From a virus: a stretch of 22,665 bases of DNA. Location of the stretch: positions 1 to 22,665 of IMG/VR virus record IMGVR_UViG_3300050821_004582, one strand, 5' to 3'. A program made the position numbers and the translations under genes. Under the pieces are notes generated by a model, which searched no databases, was not told where the DNA came from, and saw only the letters and a program-made list of their open reading frames with translations. Below, piece by piece: positions 13,390 through 18,679 of the stretch. Position 1 is the first letter of the stretch. The number at the start of each line of letters is the position of its first letter.

Positions 13390-13747
13390 GCTGGGGAGCG
13401 ACCCCGCGATCCGCAACGAATTGGCGATCGCTTCTACGAAACTGGCGAGGCATGCCGAACCTTGCGGATCCAAGGCGGTCGCCATCGTCCTCGGGCCGCT
13501 GTTGACGCTCTACGGCGTGGCGGACAAATCCACGGCAGAGGCCAAGGCCTTCTGGGGGTTCTACATTGACGCTCTGAGCGGGCTGCCGCTGGAGGCGCTG
13601 AAGGCCGGCGTGGCCGAATACGTCGCCGACCCGAAGAGCGAGTTCTTTCCGAAGCCCGGCCCGCTGAAAGCGATCTGCGACCGCCACGCCGTCCCACTGC
13701 GGATGGCCGCCAATCGGGCCGCGAAGGCGCTGGACGGTCTCGCATGA
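13268..13747 (+). CDS. Phage protein following DUF1376, possible replication partner
   Basis: 159 aa from ATG 13268, which would overlap the DUF1376 gene by 122 bases; a GTG at 13382 (121 aa) would cut this to 8 bases. The conserved-looking part is the C-terminal half: KAFWGFYIDALSGLPLEALK, AGVAEYVADPKSEFFPKPGP and LKAICDRHAVP. The FFPKPGPLK motif recurs in phage proteins next to replication initiators and may interact with the helicase or loader (inference). No Walker motif is present. It is coupled to the next gene by ATGA. Confidence 0.75.
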   Translation: MNDLTTTQAQPLAKTASAEVSEALWQRLTNASLTWAEAVHELGSDPAIRNELAIASTKLARHAEPCGSKAVAIVLGPLLTLYGVADKSTAEAKAFWGFYIDALSGLPLEALKAGVAEYVADPKSEFFPKPGPLKAICDRHAVPLRMAANRAAKALDGLA

Positions 13748-14091
13748 TCGTCCAGCCTTCCGCCATGCAGCGCGTCGCCCAGGCCGTTGACGGAGCGCCG
13801 GCTGCCGACGCGCCGGCCGTCCAGCTTCATGCCCCCGACAAGCCCGGCGAAGCCGCCTACGCAGCCAGCCAGCTCGCCCATCCGGTGTTCGTGAACCTGA
13901 TGGTGGCGGCCAGCCCGACTGCCGAACTTCCGGCCCGGATCGAGGCGCTGGAGCGCGTGTTCACCGCCTGGCCGGGGTTGTGCCGAGAGATCGCAAGGCT
14001 TTCCGAGGTGGCGCCGAACTCGGCGGCCGAGGGCCGTAGGCGAGCGGCGGATCTGCGGGACTTCATCGAGAACAAGGGGAGCACACCGTGA
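13744..14091 (+). CDS. Hypothetical protein, 115 aa
   Basis: ATG 13744 overlaps the previous stop (ATGA) and its stop overlaps the next GTG (GTGA). The N-terminal third is Ala/Pro-rich and probably unstructured (AVDGAPAADAPAVQLHAPDK). The rest is helical, with PARIEALERVFTAWPGLCRE and EGRRRAADLRDFIENKG. No known domain. It lies between replication and antitermination-type genes. Confidence 0.65.
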   Translation: MIVQPSAMQRVAQAVDGAPAADAPAVQLHAPDKPGEAAYAASQLAHPVFVNLMVAASPTAELPARIEALERVFTAWPGLCREIARLSEVAPNSAAEGRRRAADLRDFIENKGSTP

Positions 14092-14690
14092 GCGAACGGC
14101 AGTCCATGACCGAGCTGAACCCAGTCTACATCCTTTGCGTAAATGGCGAAGAAAAGGCCACGATGCAACTCGGCGAGGTCGGGGTGACCAGTTGGGCTCC
14201 CACCTTCAAGAAACTCAGGCTCGCCATCGGCCGTCAGCCGGCGCGGCTGATCGACCGACCCCTGATCCCTGGATACGTGTTCGCGCGCCTCGGAAAGAAT
14301 GACTTCGCGGCAGCCCTCGCGACGGAGCGAGTCCATGGCGTGATCAGCAGCGGTGGCGTCCCCAAGGTGTTTCCAGAGGCGGAGTTCACCAGGGTCCTGA
14401 TGATGTCGATTTCCGGAAGGTTTGACGAGCGCCTTCCGGCGACAAAGGCCGCCCCGCGGGGTGTCCGAAAGAGGGGCTTGGCAGGCCTCCACGCCTGGTT
14501 CGAGGCGGTCGAAGTATCGCAGTTGCATCCCGGCGCGAACACTGGCAGACAACGGAATGGCGGCGAGTCGGTTTCAGACGGGCCATTGGCACCATCCCGG
14601 CGCAGCACCAGAGGATCAGGCAGTCCCGCTGGGACGCGTGTTTCTCGCGGAAGAAGAAAAGTGCCCAAAATTCGCAAGAACGCAGGCTAG
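14088..14690 (+). CDS. NusG/RfaH-like NGN-domain protein, putative antiterminator
   Basis: 200 aa from GTG 14088 (GGGAG six bases upstream, GTGA overlap). Residues about 12-118 follow a NusG N-terminal domain: PVYILCVNGEEKATMQLGEV, GVTSWAPTFKKLRLAIGRQ, then IDRPLIPGYVFARLGKN and ERVHGVISSGGVPKVFPEAE. The PLIPGYVFARL strand is diagnostic. No KOW domain follows. Instead residues about 120-200 are Arg/Gly/Ser-rich and basic (PSRRSTRGSGSPAGTRVSRG), either an RNA-binding tail or the result of a frameshift. Such proteins bind RNA polymerase and suppress pausing. It is placed just before the structured gap and late genes, where an antiterminator would act. Confidence 0.78.
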   Translation: MSERQSMTELNPVYILCVNGEEKATMQLGEVGVTSWAPTFKKLRLAIGRQPARLIDRPLIPGYVFARLGKNDFAAALATERVHGVISSGGVPKVFPEAEFTRVLMMSISGRFDERLPATKAAPRGVRKRGLAGLHAWFEAVEVSQLHPGANTGRQRNGGESVSDGPLAPSRRSTRGSGSPAGTRVSRGRRKVPKIRKNAG

Positions 14691-14694
14691 ACCG

Positions 14695-15195
14695 ATGTCG
14701 CGAATCTACTGGCTCACCCGCCCAGACGAGAAGCCGCTAACTCACAGTGAGGTGCGCGGCATCCTTCGGGAGGAAGCCAGCCACATCCTTCGCAACTCGC
14801 GCGGCGTGGACGTTGGCTTCAGGCGCAGTCGTCCCCGCACCAGTCGCGGCTACGCCGGCTCAGCGCCGCGCCCGACGCCTCAGTTAGAGGCCGTGGACGG
14901 GAGATCCTTTGTCTACGTGATCGGCTGCGACGGCCATCCGGTGAAGGTCGGCACGGCGCGCGATGTGGTCCAGCGGGTGAAGGAATTGCAGACCGGCTTT
15001 CCCTTCGACCTCCGCATCTATGGCACGGTCGAAATCGAAGCCTCGGCCGCTCGCCATCTTGAACGGGCCGCCCACAAAGCCCTCAGTAAGCATCGCTTGC
15101 GCGGAGAGTGGTTCCAAGTCTCTCCGGCTACAGCGCTTGACACAGTAGAGCGCATCGCTGCCGACTGGTCCAGTAAAGTGCGAAGCGTTGCCTAA
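14695..15195 (+). CDS. GIY-YIG nuclease family protein (T5orf172/Mug113-like)
   Basis: 166 aa from ATG 14695. An Arg-rich N-terminal region (about 1-65) is followed by the nuclease domain: SFVYVIGCDGHPVKVGTARD (71-90) with the YVI and KVG strands, R94, E123 in the ARHLERAAHKAL helix, and GEWFQVSP (137-144). This is the GIY-YIG variant of the T5orf172/Mug113 type. The role may be homing, repair or recombination; a free-standing homing nuclease is plausible given its place at the end of the early operon. The in-frame extension upstream to 14422 reads through the NusG-like gene and is not supported. Confidence 0.88.
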   Translation: MSRIYWLTRPDEKPLTHSEVRGILREEASHILRNSRGVDVGFRRSRPRTSRGYAGSAPRPTPQLEAVDGRSFVYVIGCDGHPVKVGTARDVVQRVKELQTGFPFDLRIYGTVEIEASAARHLERAAHKALSKHRLRGEWFQVSPATALDTVERIAADWSSKVRSVA

Positions 15196-15213
15196 AATCC
15201 CGTTCAGATCGCA

Positions 15214-15262
15214 CCCGAGCAGCCGATGGCCCCATGCAGGGCCAAGACGGGTTGGCTCCGGG
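15214..15262 (+). other. Long imperfect hairpin
   Basis: CCCGAGC AGCC (15214-15224) pairs with GGTT (15250-15253), GCTC (15255-15258) and GGG (15260-15262), with single-base bulges at 15254 and 15259. The loop contains a perfect GGCCC (15228-15232) / GGGCC (15239-15243) hairpin. No U-run follows, so it is not a simple terminator. Confidence 0.5.
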
Positions 15263-15280
15263 ACACGATAAAATCCTTTC

Positions 15281-15331
15281 GCGAGCGCCGCTAGAGGCTT
15301 CTGGGGTGCAATTCCCTGGGCTCGCTCCACC
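15281..15331 (+). other. tRNA minihelix-like element ending TCCA
   Basis: GCGAGC (15281-15286) pairs with GCTCGC (15320-15325). CTGGGG (15301-15306) pairs with CCCTGG (15314-15319) around a 7-base loop TGCAATT, one base from the T-loop consensus TTCRANY. Together they give 12 bp of stacked helix followed by T-CCA, as in a tRNA acceptor/T arm, with a 14-base insert in place of the D and anticodon arms. This is a mimic, an att-site remnant or chance. Confidence 0.35.
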
Positions 15332-15398
15332 TTTCGCCACCGGAGCGCTGACCAAGCTTCAGCATCCCTAGCAGCCGCGTCCGCGCTGGCGAAAACCA

Positions 15399-15476
15399 TT
15401 CACTGCGGCGGCCCTGAACGGCCCTCTCGCGGGAGGGTCGCAGCTACCCGTAAGAATGCTGGAACGCCGCAGTGAA
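15399..15476 (+). other. 12-bp perfect inverted repeat with internal hairpin
   Basis: TTCACTGCGGCG (15399-15410) is the exact reverse complement of 15465-15476. The 54-base interior includes CCCTC (15422-15426) / GAGGG (15433-15437). The right arm ends 22 bases before ATG 15499, so the fold could control translation or transcription of that gene. Confidence 0.6.
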
Positions 15477-15498
15477 CCTCCTACCCCAGGAGCGCTCC

Positions 15499-15720
15499 AT
15501 GATAGACGCGCTCGACCAGCTCCAAGAACTCGCAGAGATCGCGACCGTAAAGCTCGCGCCCTACGTCATCTGCTTCGACCGGCAGACCAAGACCTACCGT
15601 GTCGTGAAGTTCTGCCGGACCGGCGAAAGCCACATGGGCTGCTTCATCGATCGGGAGGCGGCGGAGGATTACCTGCTGTCGCGGTTGCCGAGGCCTGCGG
15701 CGACGAGGGTTGAGCCTTAG
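15499..15720 (+). CDS. Hypothetical protein, 73 aa
   Basis: Start ATG 15499, with AGGAG seven bases upstream; an in-frame GTG at 15472 lies inside the inverted repeat and is less likely. The protein begins MIDALDQLQELAEIATVKLA and has an alpha/beta look (YVICFDRQTKTYRVVKFCRT, then GCFIDREAAEDYLLSRLP). No family recognised. It is monocistronic, follows the structured leader, and its stop overlaps the stop of the convergent cassette. Confidence 0.65.
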   Translation: MIDALDQLQELAEIATVKLAPYVICFDRQTKTYRVVKFCRTGESHMGCFIDREAAEDYLLSRLPRPAATRVEP

Positions 15721-15995
15721 GGCTTGAGGGCGGCGTCTATCATGGCGCGCCAGACGGCCTCAAAGCTCCATAGCGTATCGGGCTTGGCAACGAACTGAGC
15801 GGCGCTCGACATTGCGCTGGTCGGTTCACGCATCGCCTCAATGGCGGCTCGGGCGACGGCGGCGAAATCGACTTCGCCTTGGTCGAGCCACGCTGTCGTT
15901 AGTTCGGGACCGAGCGGCGAGATCTCGGCGCGTCCCTCTTGTCGCTGAAGTTCCGCGTCAGTCGCCGATGCGACTCGCTTAACCATCTCGCTCAT
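15717..15995 (-). CDS. Hypothetical protein, third gene of leftward cassette
   Basis: 92 aa from ATG 15995 (ATGA overlap). Helical and acidic, with WLDQGEVDFAAVARAAIEAM in the centre and LWSFEAVWRAMIDAALKP at the C-terminus. No catalytic motif or membrane segment. It is part of a three-gene unit transcribed against the surrounding phage genes, so it is probably expressed in the lysogen. Stop codons of this gene and the rightward 73-aa gene overlap by two bases. Confidence 0.6.
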   Translation of the reverse strand: MSEMVKRVASATDAELQRQEGRAEISPLGPELTTAWLDQGEVDFAAVARAAIEAMREPTSAMSSAAQFVAKPDTLWSFEAVWRAMIDAALKP

Positions 15996-16004
15996 CGCTT
16001 AGCC
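15992..16004 (-). repeat. 13-bp junction repeat, copy 1
   Basis: TCATCGCTTAGCC on the plus strand (GGCTAAGCGATGA on the coding strand) spans the stop/start overlap of the second and third cassette genes. An identical copy is at 16174-16186. Confidence 0.85.
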
Positions 16005-16177
16005 TTCTGATAGAAGTCCTCGACCACTTCGAACCGAAGCTTCTGCGCCGCCTCGTCATACCAGATGCGCGTCGCCTGCCCGAGGCAAGCGGCGGCGGCC
16101 AACCGGTCGATTTCCGCGCCGTGTTCGGCCACGAGCACGGCCACCATGCCATCCACGACATCTTGCGGGCCGGTCAT
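15992..16177 (-). CDS. Hypothetical protein, second gene of leftward cassette
   Basis: 61 aa from ATG 16177, coupled to both neighbours by ATGA overlaps. Sequence: MTGPQDVVDGMVAVLVAEHG, then AACLGQATRIWYDEAAQKLR and FEVVEDFYQKAKR. A small alpha/beta protein; no known family. It ends in AKR like the preceding gene, because both junctions share the same 13-bp sequence. Confidence 0.6.
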   Translation of the reverse strand: MTGPQDVVDGMVAVLVAEHGAEIDRLAAAACLGQATRIWYDEAAQKLRFEVVEDFYQKAKR

Positions 16178-16186
16178 CGCTTAGCC
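16174..16186 (-). repeat. 13-bp junction repeat, copy 2
   Basis: Same 13 bases as 15992-16004, spanning the overlap of the first and second cassette genes, 182 bp away. It suggests duplication of a gene-junction module or a hot spot for gene exchange. Confidence 0.85.
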
Positions 16187-16611
16187 CTCTTCGCTCGTTC
16201 GCCGGGCTTGGCGTGAATGGGTCCGAGCTGGACGATAACGCGCCCGACCTTAGCGACCCGCTGGGGCTCAGCGCCTAGCCCCGTGACTACATCTCCGACC
16301 TTAAGCGGTGGCGCCTTCGGCAGGTGTAGGGACTTGGGGTTCATTCCCTGTAGTTCCTTGTCGATGCGGCGAACGGCATCTAGCGCATCGCGATACCTCC
16401 GCTTTCTTGCCGCGGCCTCTTCTCCCGCCAGTTTCGGCCGCGCGAGCGCCGGGTCTTTCGCTCCGGCTGACTCCCACGCGTCGAGCTGCCGCTTAACGGC
16501 CAGATGGACCAGGGCGTTCACCGTATCGGCTTCACCCGCCAGCGCTGCCAGCCGCCCCCAGAGCGTGTCGGGCAGGCGGATCGAGCGGACTGACGTTGGC
16601 GGCTTCGGCAT
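16174..16611 (-). CDS. Ribbon-helix-helix-like regulator, first gene of leftward cassette
   Basis: 145 aa from ATG 16611 (MPKPPTSVRSIRLPDTLWGR); a start further upstream would lie in the operator repeats. Residues about 7-45 have an RHH pattern: a short strand SVRSIRLP, then helices LWGRLAALAGEADTVNALVH and AVKRQLDAWE. The middle is a charged helix (EEAAARKRRYRDALDAVRRI). The C-terminal part (PLKVGDVVTGLGAEPQRVAK then VGRVIVQLG) looks like a small beta-barrel, and the end is very basic (PGERAKRAKR). RHH proteins often repress their own promoter, and direct repeats lie just upstream. No Shine-Dalgarno is seen. Confidence 0.65.
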   Translation of the reverse strand: MPKPPTSVRSIRLPDTLWGRLAALAGEADTVNALVHLAVKRQLDAWESAGAKDPALARPKLAGEEAAARKRRYRDALDAVRRIDKELQGMNPKSLHLPKAPPLKVGDVVTGLGAEPQRVAKVGRVIVQLGPIHAKPGERAKRAKR

Positions 16612-16619
16612 TCGCAAGC

Positions 16620-16651
16620 TGTAACACAAACCATCGGCATTTGTAACACAA
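16620..16651. promoter_or_regulatory. Direct-repeat operator TGTAACACAA, 22-bp period
   Basis: Two exact copies of TGTAACACAA at 16620-16629 and 16642-16651, exactly 22 bp apart (two helical turns), lie immediately upstream of the leftward RHH-like gene. On that gene's strand the copies read TTGTGTTACA. The distal one supplies a TTGTGT -35-like box and the proximal one TGTGTT or TGTTAC as a weak -10. Tandem sites on one face of the helix are the usual target of RHH repressors, so autoregulation is likely. Confidence 0.65.
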
Positions 16652-16727
16652 TTTCAGCCACCAACCTTCGGGAGTGGCGAGCAACCCCAAACCCGGCAAG
16701 CCCGGCTAAATCAGAAAGGCCACCTCC

Positions 16728-17126
16728 ATGGCTACCGCCGCCCAGATCGCCGCTCGCCACCCTGGCGCGTTCAATCGTATCGAGGACATCGTGTCCCTGG
16801 CGGTCACCGCGACCGCGAACACCGACGTCGCCCTCGCAATCCCCCCGCAGGCCCGGAACCTGACGTTCCGGGTGAAGACCACCACGGCCTATGGCGCGGC
16901 GACCGATGCGCAGATTCAGATCGGCAAGACGGTCGGCGGCGCGGAGTACGTGGCGGGAACCTCGGTCAAGTCGCAGGGCGAGGTTTCGCTGACCGCCGTG
17001 GGGAGCGGCGTGCCCGACCTCGATGGGCCGTTCCCGGGAACGCTGACCGTGCGCATCGTCCAGACCGGCGCGACCTCTGCCACTGGCGCCGCCAGCCTCT
17101 ACATCAGCTACTCGATGCCGCTCTAG
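16728..17126 (+). CDS. Putative phage structural protein, 132 aa
   Basis: Start ATG 16728 with GAAAGG about eight bases upstream. After a short helix, residues 20-132 are beta-rich with Ala/Gly/Thr/Val strands: DIVSLAVTATANTDVALAIP, RNLTFRVKTTTAYGAATDAQ, GTLTVRIVQTGATSATGAAS and LYISYSMPL at the C-terminus. There is no signal peptide. The composition and the place at the head of the late genes fit a capsid decoration or head/tail accessory protein, but no family is recognised. Confidence 0.65.
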   Translation: MATAAQIAARHPGAFNRIEDIVSLAVTATANTDVALAIPPQARNLTFRVKTTTAYGAATDAQIQIGKTVGGAEYVAGTSVKSQGEVSLTAVGSGVPDLDGPFPGTLTVRIVQTGATSATGAASLYISYSMPL

Positions 17127-17131
17127 GACCG

Positions 17132-17395
17132 ATGCTGTTCAACCCCGACATGGATAAGCGCCTGGCGGACCTGCACACCGCGGCCACGTCGGGCGGCGCC
17201 CTCTCGGCGACCTTCCATCCGGCGTTCGAGCACGACAACACCAAGCAGCCCGCAAGGATCTGGGTCGATATCGCCGAGACCGGCCGACGCCTGGTATTCG
17301 ACGTTCCGACTGCGGAAGCTGTCGCGGGTCAGCTCAAGGCGAACGGGCTTGCGGATGCGGCGGGTGTGATCCTGGCGGCGATTCCGGTGGCGTGA
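17132..17395 (+). CDS. Hypothetical late protein, 87 aa
   Basis: Start ATG 17132, five bases after the previous stop, with AGGA immediately upstream. The product begins MLFNPDMDKRLADLHTAATS and contains a strand-rich stretch ARIWVDIAETGRRLVFDVPT followed by a helix EAVAGQLKANGLADAAGVIL. It precedes the small terminase-like gene. Function unknown; a virion-assembly role is inferred only from location. Confidence 0.6.
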   Translation: MLFNPDMDKRLADLHTAATSGGALSATFHPAFEHDNTKQPARIWVDIAETGRRLVFDVPTAEAVAGQLKANGLADAAGVILAAIPVA

Positions 17396-17397
17396 CG

Positions 17398-17775
17398 ATG
17401 GCGAAGCGTAAGGCCGAGGTCTCTGCACCTACAGAGCCGAAACATAGCGGCCTAATCCCATTCAAGCCGGGCCAGAGCGGAAATCCCGCCGGCAGGCCCA
17501 AGGGATCACGCAACAAGCTCGGTGAGGCCTTTGTCCAGGCGCTCCACGACAGCTTCCAACTTCACGGACCGGCGACCATCGAAACCGTTCGTGTTGAGCG
17601 TCCCCATGAATATCTCAAGGTTGTCGCCTCGCTGCTTCCGAAGCAGATCGAGGTGAAGGAGAGCGCCTTTGATGGCATTGGCGACGAAGAACTCTCCGCT
17701 CTCATCGTTGCCGCCCGCTCAGCTCTCGGTGTTGCTGGAGAGGGCGGAGACAGAGCTACGGACACGACGCACTAG
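17398..17775 (+). CDS. DUF5681-domain protein, small terminase-like
   Basis: 125 aa from ATG 17398; a GTG two codons earlier (17392) overlaps the previous stop and is an alternative. The DUF5681 signature is clear at about residues 20-45: LIPFKPGQSGNPAGRPKGSR then NKLGEAFVQAL. A helical C-terminal part contains VERPHEYLKVVASLLPKQIE and DEELSALIVAARSALGV. Proteins with this motif lie immediately before large terminases and are thought to serve as the small subunit that recognises packaging sites. The end overlaps the large-terminase start by 104 bases. Confidence 0.85.
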   Translation: MAKRKAEVSAPTEPKHSGLIPFKPGQSGNPAGRPKGSRNKLGEAFVQALHDSFQLHGPATIETVRVERPHEYLKVVASLLPKQIEVKESAFDGIGDEELSALIVAARSALGVAGEGGDRATDTTH

Positions 17776-18415
17776 GAACCGCCTGGCGGACTACGTTCCC
17801 TACGCCAAGCAGCTCGAGTTCCACGACGCCGGCAAGGACCACGATGAGCGCCTGTTTATGGCGGGCAATCAGCTCGGAAAGACCTGGGCCGGCGGCTTCG
17901 AGTGGGCGATCCATCTGACGGGCCGCTATCCCAACTGGTGGGAAGGCAAGGTCTTCGACGAGCCGGTTCGCATGTGGGCGGCGGGCGTGACCGGCGAAAG
18001 CACGCGGGACAATCCGCAGCGCATCTTGATCGGGCCTCCGCAGCAGGAAGAGCTGCGCGGAACCGGCGCGATCCCGTTTGACGCACTGAAGGACTGCACC
18101 CCGGCCCGCGGCATCCCGGATGCGCTCGATAGCGCGGTGATCAGGTGGGGCGGGGGAGGGGACGTGCAGGCCAAGGAATCCGTCCTCGCCTTTAAGTCCT
18201 ACGAGAAGGGGCGCCAGAAGTGGCAGGGTGAAACCCTGCACGGCGTCTGGTTCGACGAAGAGCCCCCGGCCGATATTTACAGCGAGGGTAAGACCCGAAC
18301 CAACGCGACGAACGGGATCGTCATGGTGACCTTCACGCCGCTCCTCGGAATGAGCGACGTGGTGTCGATGTTCCTGTCCGACGCCGACCTAGAGCGGATG
18401 ACGAAGGGCCAATGA
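17672..18415 (+). CDS. terL: Terminase large subunit, N-terminal ATPase half (split gene)
   Basis: 247 aa from ATG 17672 (GGAGAG upstream). Packaging motor ATPase: the adenine-binding region LADYVPYAKQLEFH (38-51), Walker A GNQLGKT (65-71), Walker B VWFDEE (192-197, D195-E196) and a coupling motif TFTPLLG (220-226). The frame stops at residue 247 (MFLSDADLERMTKGQ), where an intact terminase would continue into the nuclease domain. The nuclease half is a separate frame at 19219-19953 beyond two inserted genes. The stop overlaps the KTSC gene start (ATGA), so this is a translated, ended protein rather than a random frameshift. The two chains would have to assemble to package DNA. Confidence 0.92.
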   Translation: MALATKNSPLSSLPPAQLSVLLERAETELRTRRTRNRLADYVPYAKQLEFHDAGKDHDERLFMAGNQLGKTWAGGFEWAIHLTGRYPNWWEGKVFDEPVRMWAAGVTGESTRDNPQRILIGPPQQEELRGTGAIPFDALKDCTPARGIPDALDSAVIRWGGGGDVQAKESVLAFKSYEKGRQKWQGETLHGVWFDEEPPADIYSEGKTRTNATNGIVMVTFTPLLGMSDVVSMFLSDADLERMTKGQ

Positions 18416-18633
18416 GCAAGCACCCGACGTTCACGCCGATCAAGTCCTCGATGATGAAGGGCTACCACTACGACCCGGCGAGTAGGGTGCTCACGGTCCA
18501 ATTCCACGGCGGCTCGCCTTACGCCTATGCCGACGTTCCGGCCGAAAGGGTCGCAGCCATGACCGGCGGTAAGTCCGCAGGCTCCTACTTCGCAGCCTGC
18601 ATCAAGCCGCAGCACGCACCGACCAAGTTGTAG
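18412..18633 (+). CDS. KTSC-domain protein inserted in split terminase
   Basis: 73 aa from ATG 18412 (ATGA overlap with the ATPase-half stop). The whole protein is a KTSC domain: FTPIKSSMMKGYHYDPASRV, LTVQFHGGSPYAYADVPAER with the central YAY, then SAGSYFAACIKPQHAP. KTSC is found at the end of some lysyl-tRNA synthetases and as single-domain phage proteins; an RNA-binding role has been suggested but is not established. It probably travelled with the neighbouring HNH gene or was captured at the split point. Confidence 0.88.
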   Translation: MSKHPTFTPIKSSMMKGYHYDPASRVLTVQFHGGSPYAYADVPAERVAAMTGGKSAGSYFAACIKPQHAPTKL

Positions 18634-18679
18634 TAAAAACAATCGAGTAATGCTAGTCTCCAATCGTCAGGAGGCCAGC

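Larger units (their letters stand above)
15196..15498 (+). ncRNA. Structured non-coding region, candidate RNA or leader
   Basis: No gene can be supported here. Three inverted-repeat structures follow one another: a long hairpin at 15214-15262, a tRNA-minihelix-like fold at 15281-15331 and a 12-bp perfect stem at 15399-15476 enclosing a smaller hairpin. The position between the NusG-like/GIY-YIG end of the early operon and the late half suggests a cis-acting RNA, terminator or antitermination site, or a small RNA. All pairing was judged by eye. Confidence 0.45.

Noticed and set aside
14422-14694. Upstream extension of the GIY-YIG gene
   Set aside because: It reads out of frame through the NusG-like gene; the domain begins after ATG 14695.
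15281-15331. Complete tRNA gene
   Set aside because: Only 14 bases separate acceptor and T-like helices, so there is no room for D and anticodon arms.
14884-15399. Leftward 171-aa frame over the GIY-YIG end and the structured gap
   Set aside because: Antisense to a well-supported nuclease; no coupled start, no family pattern.
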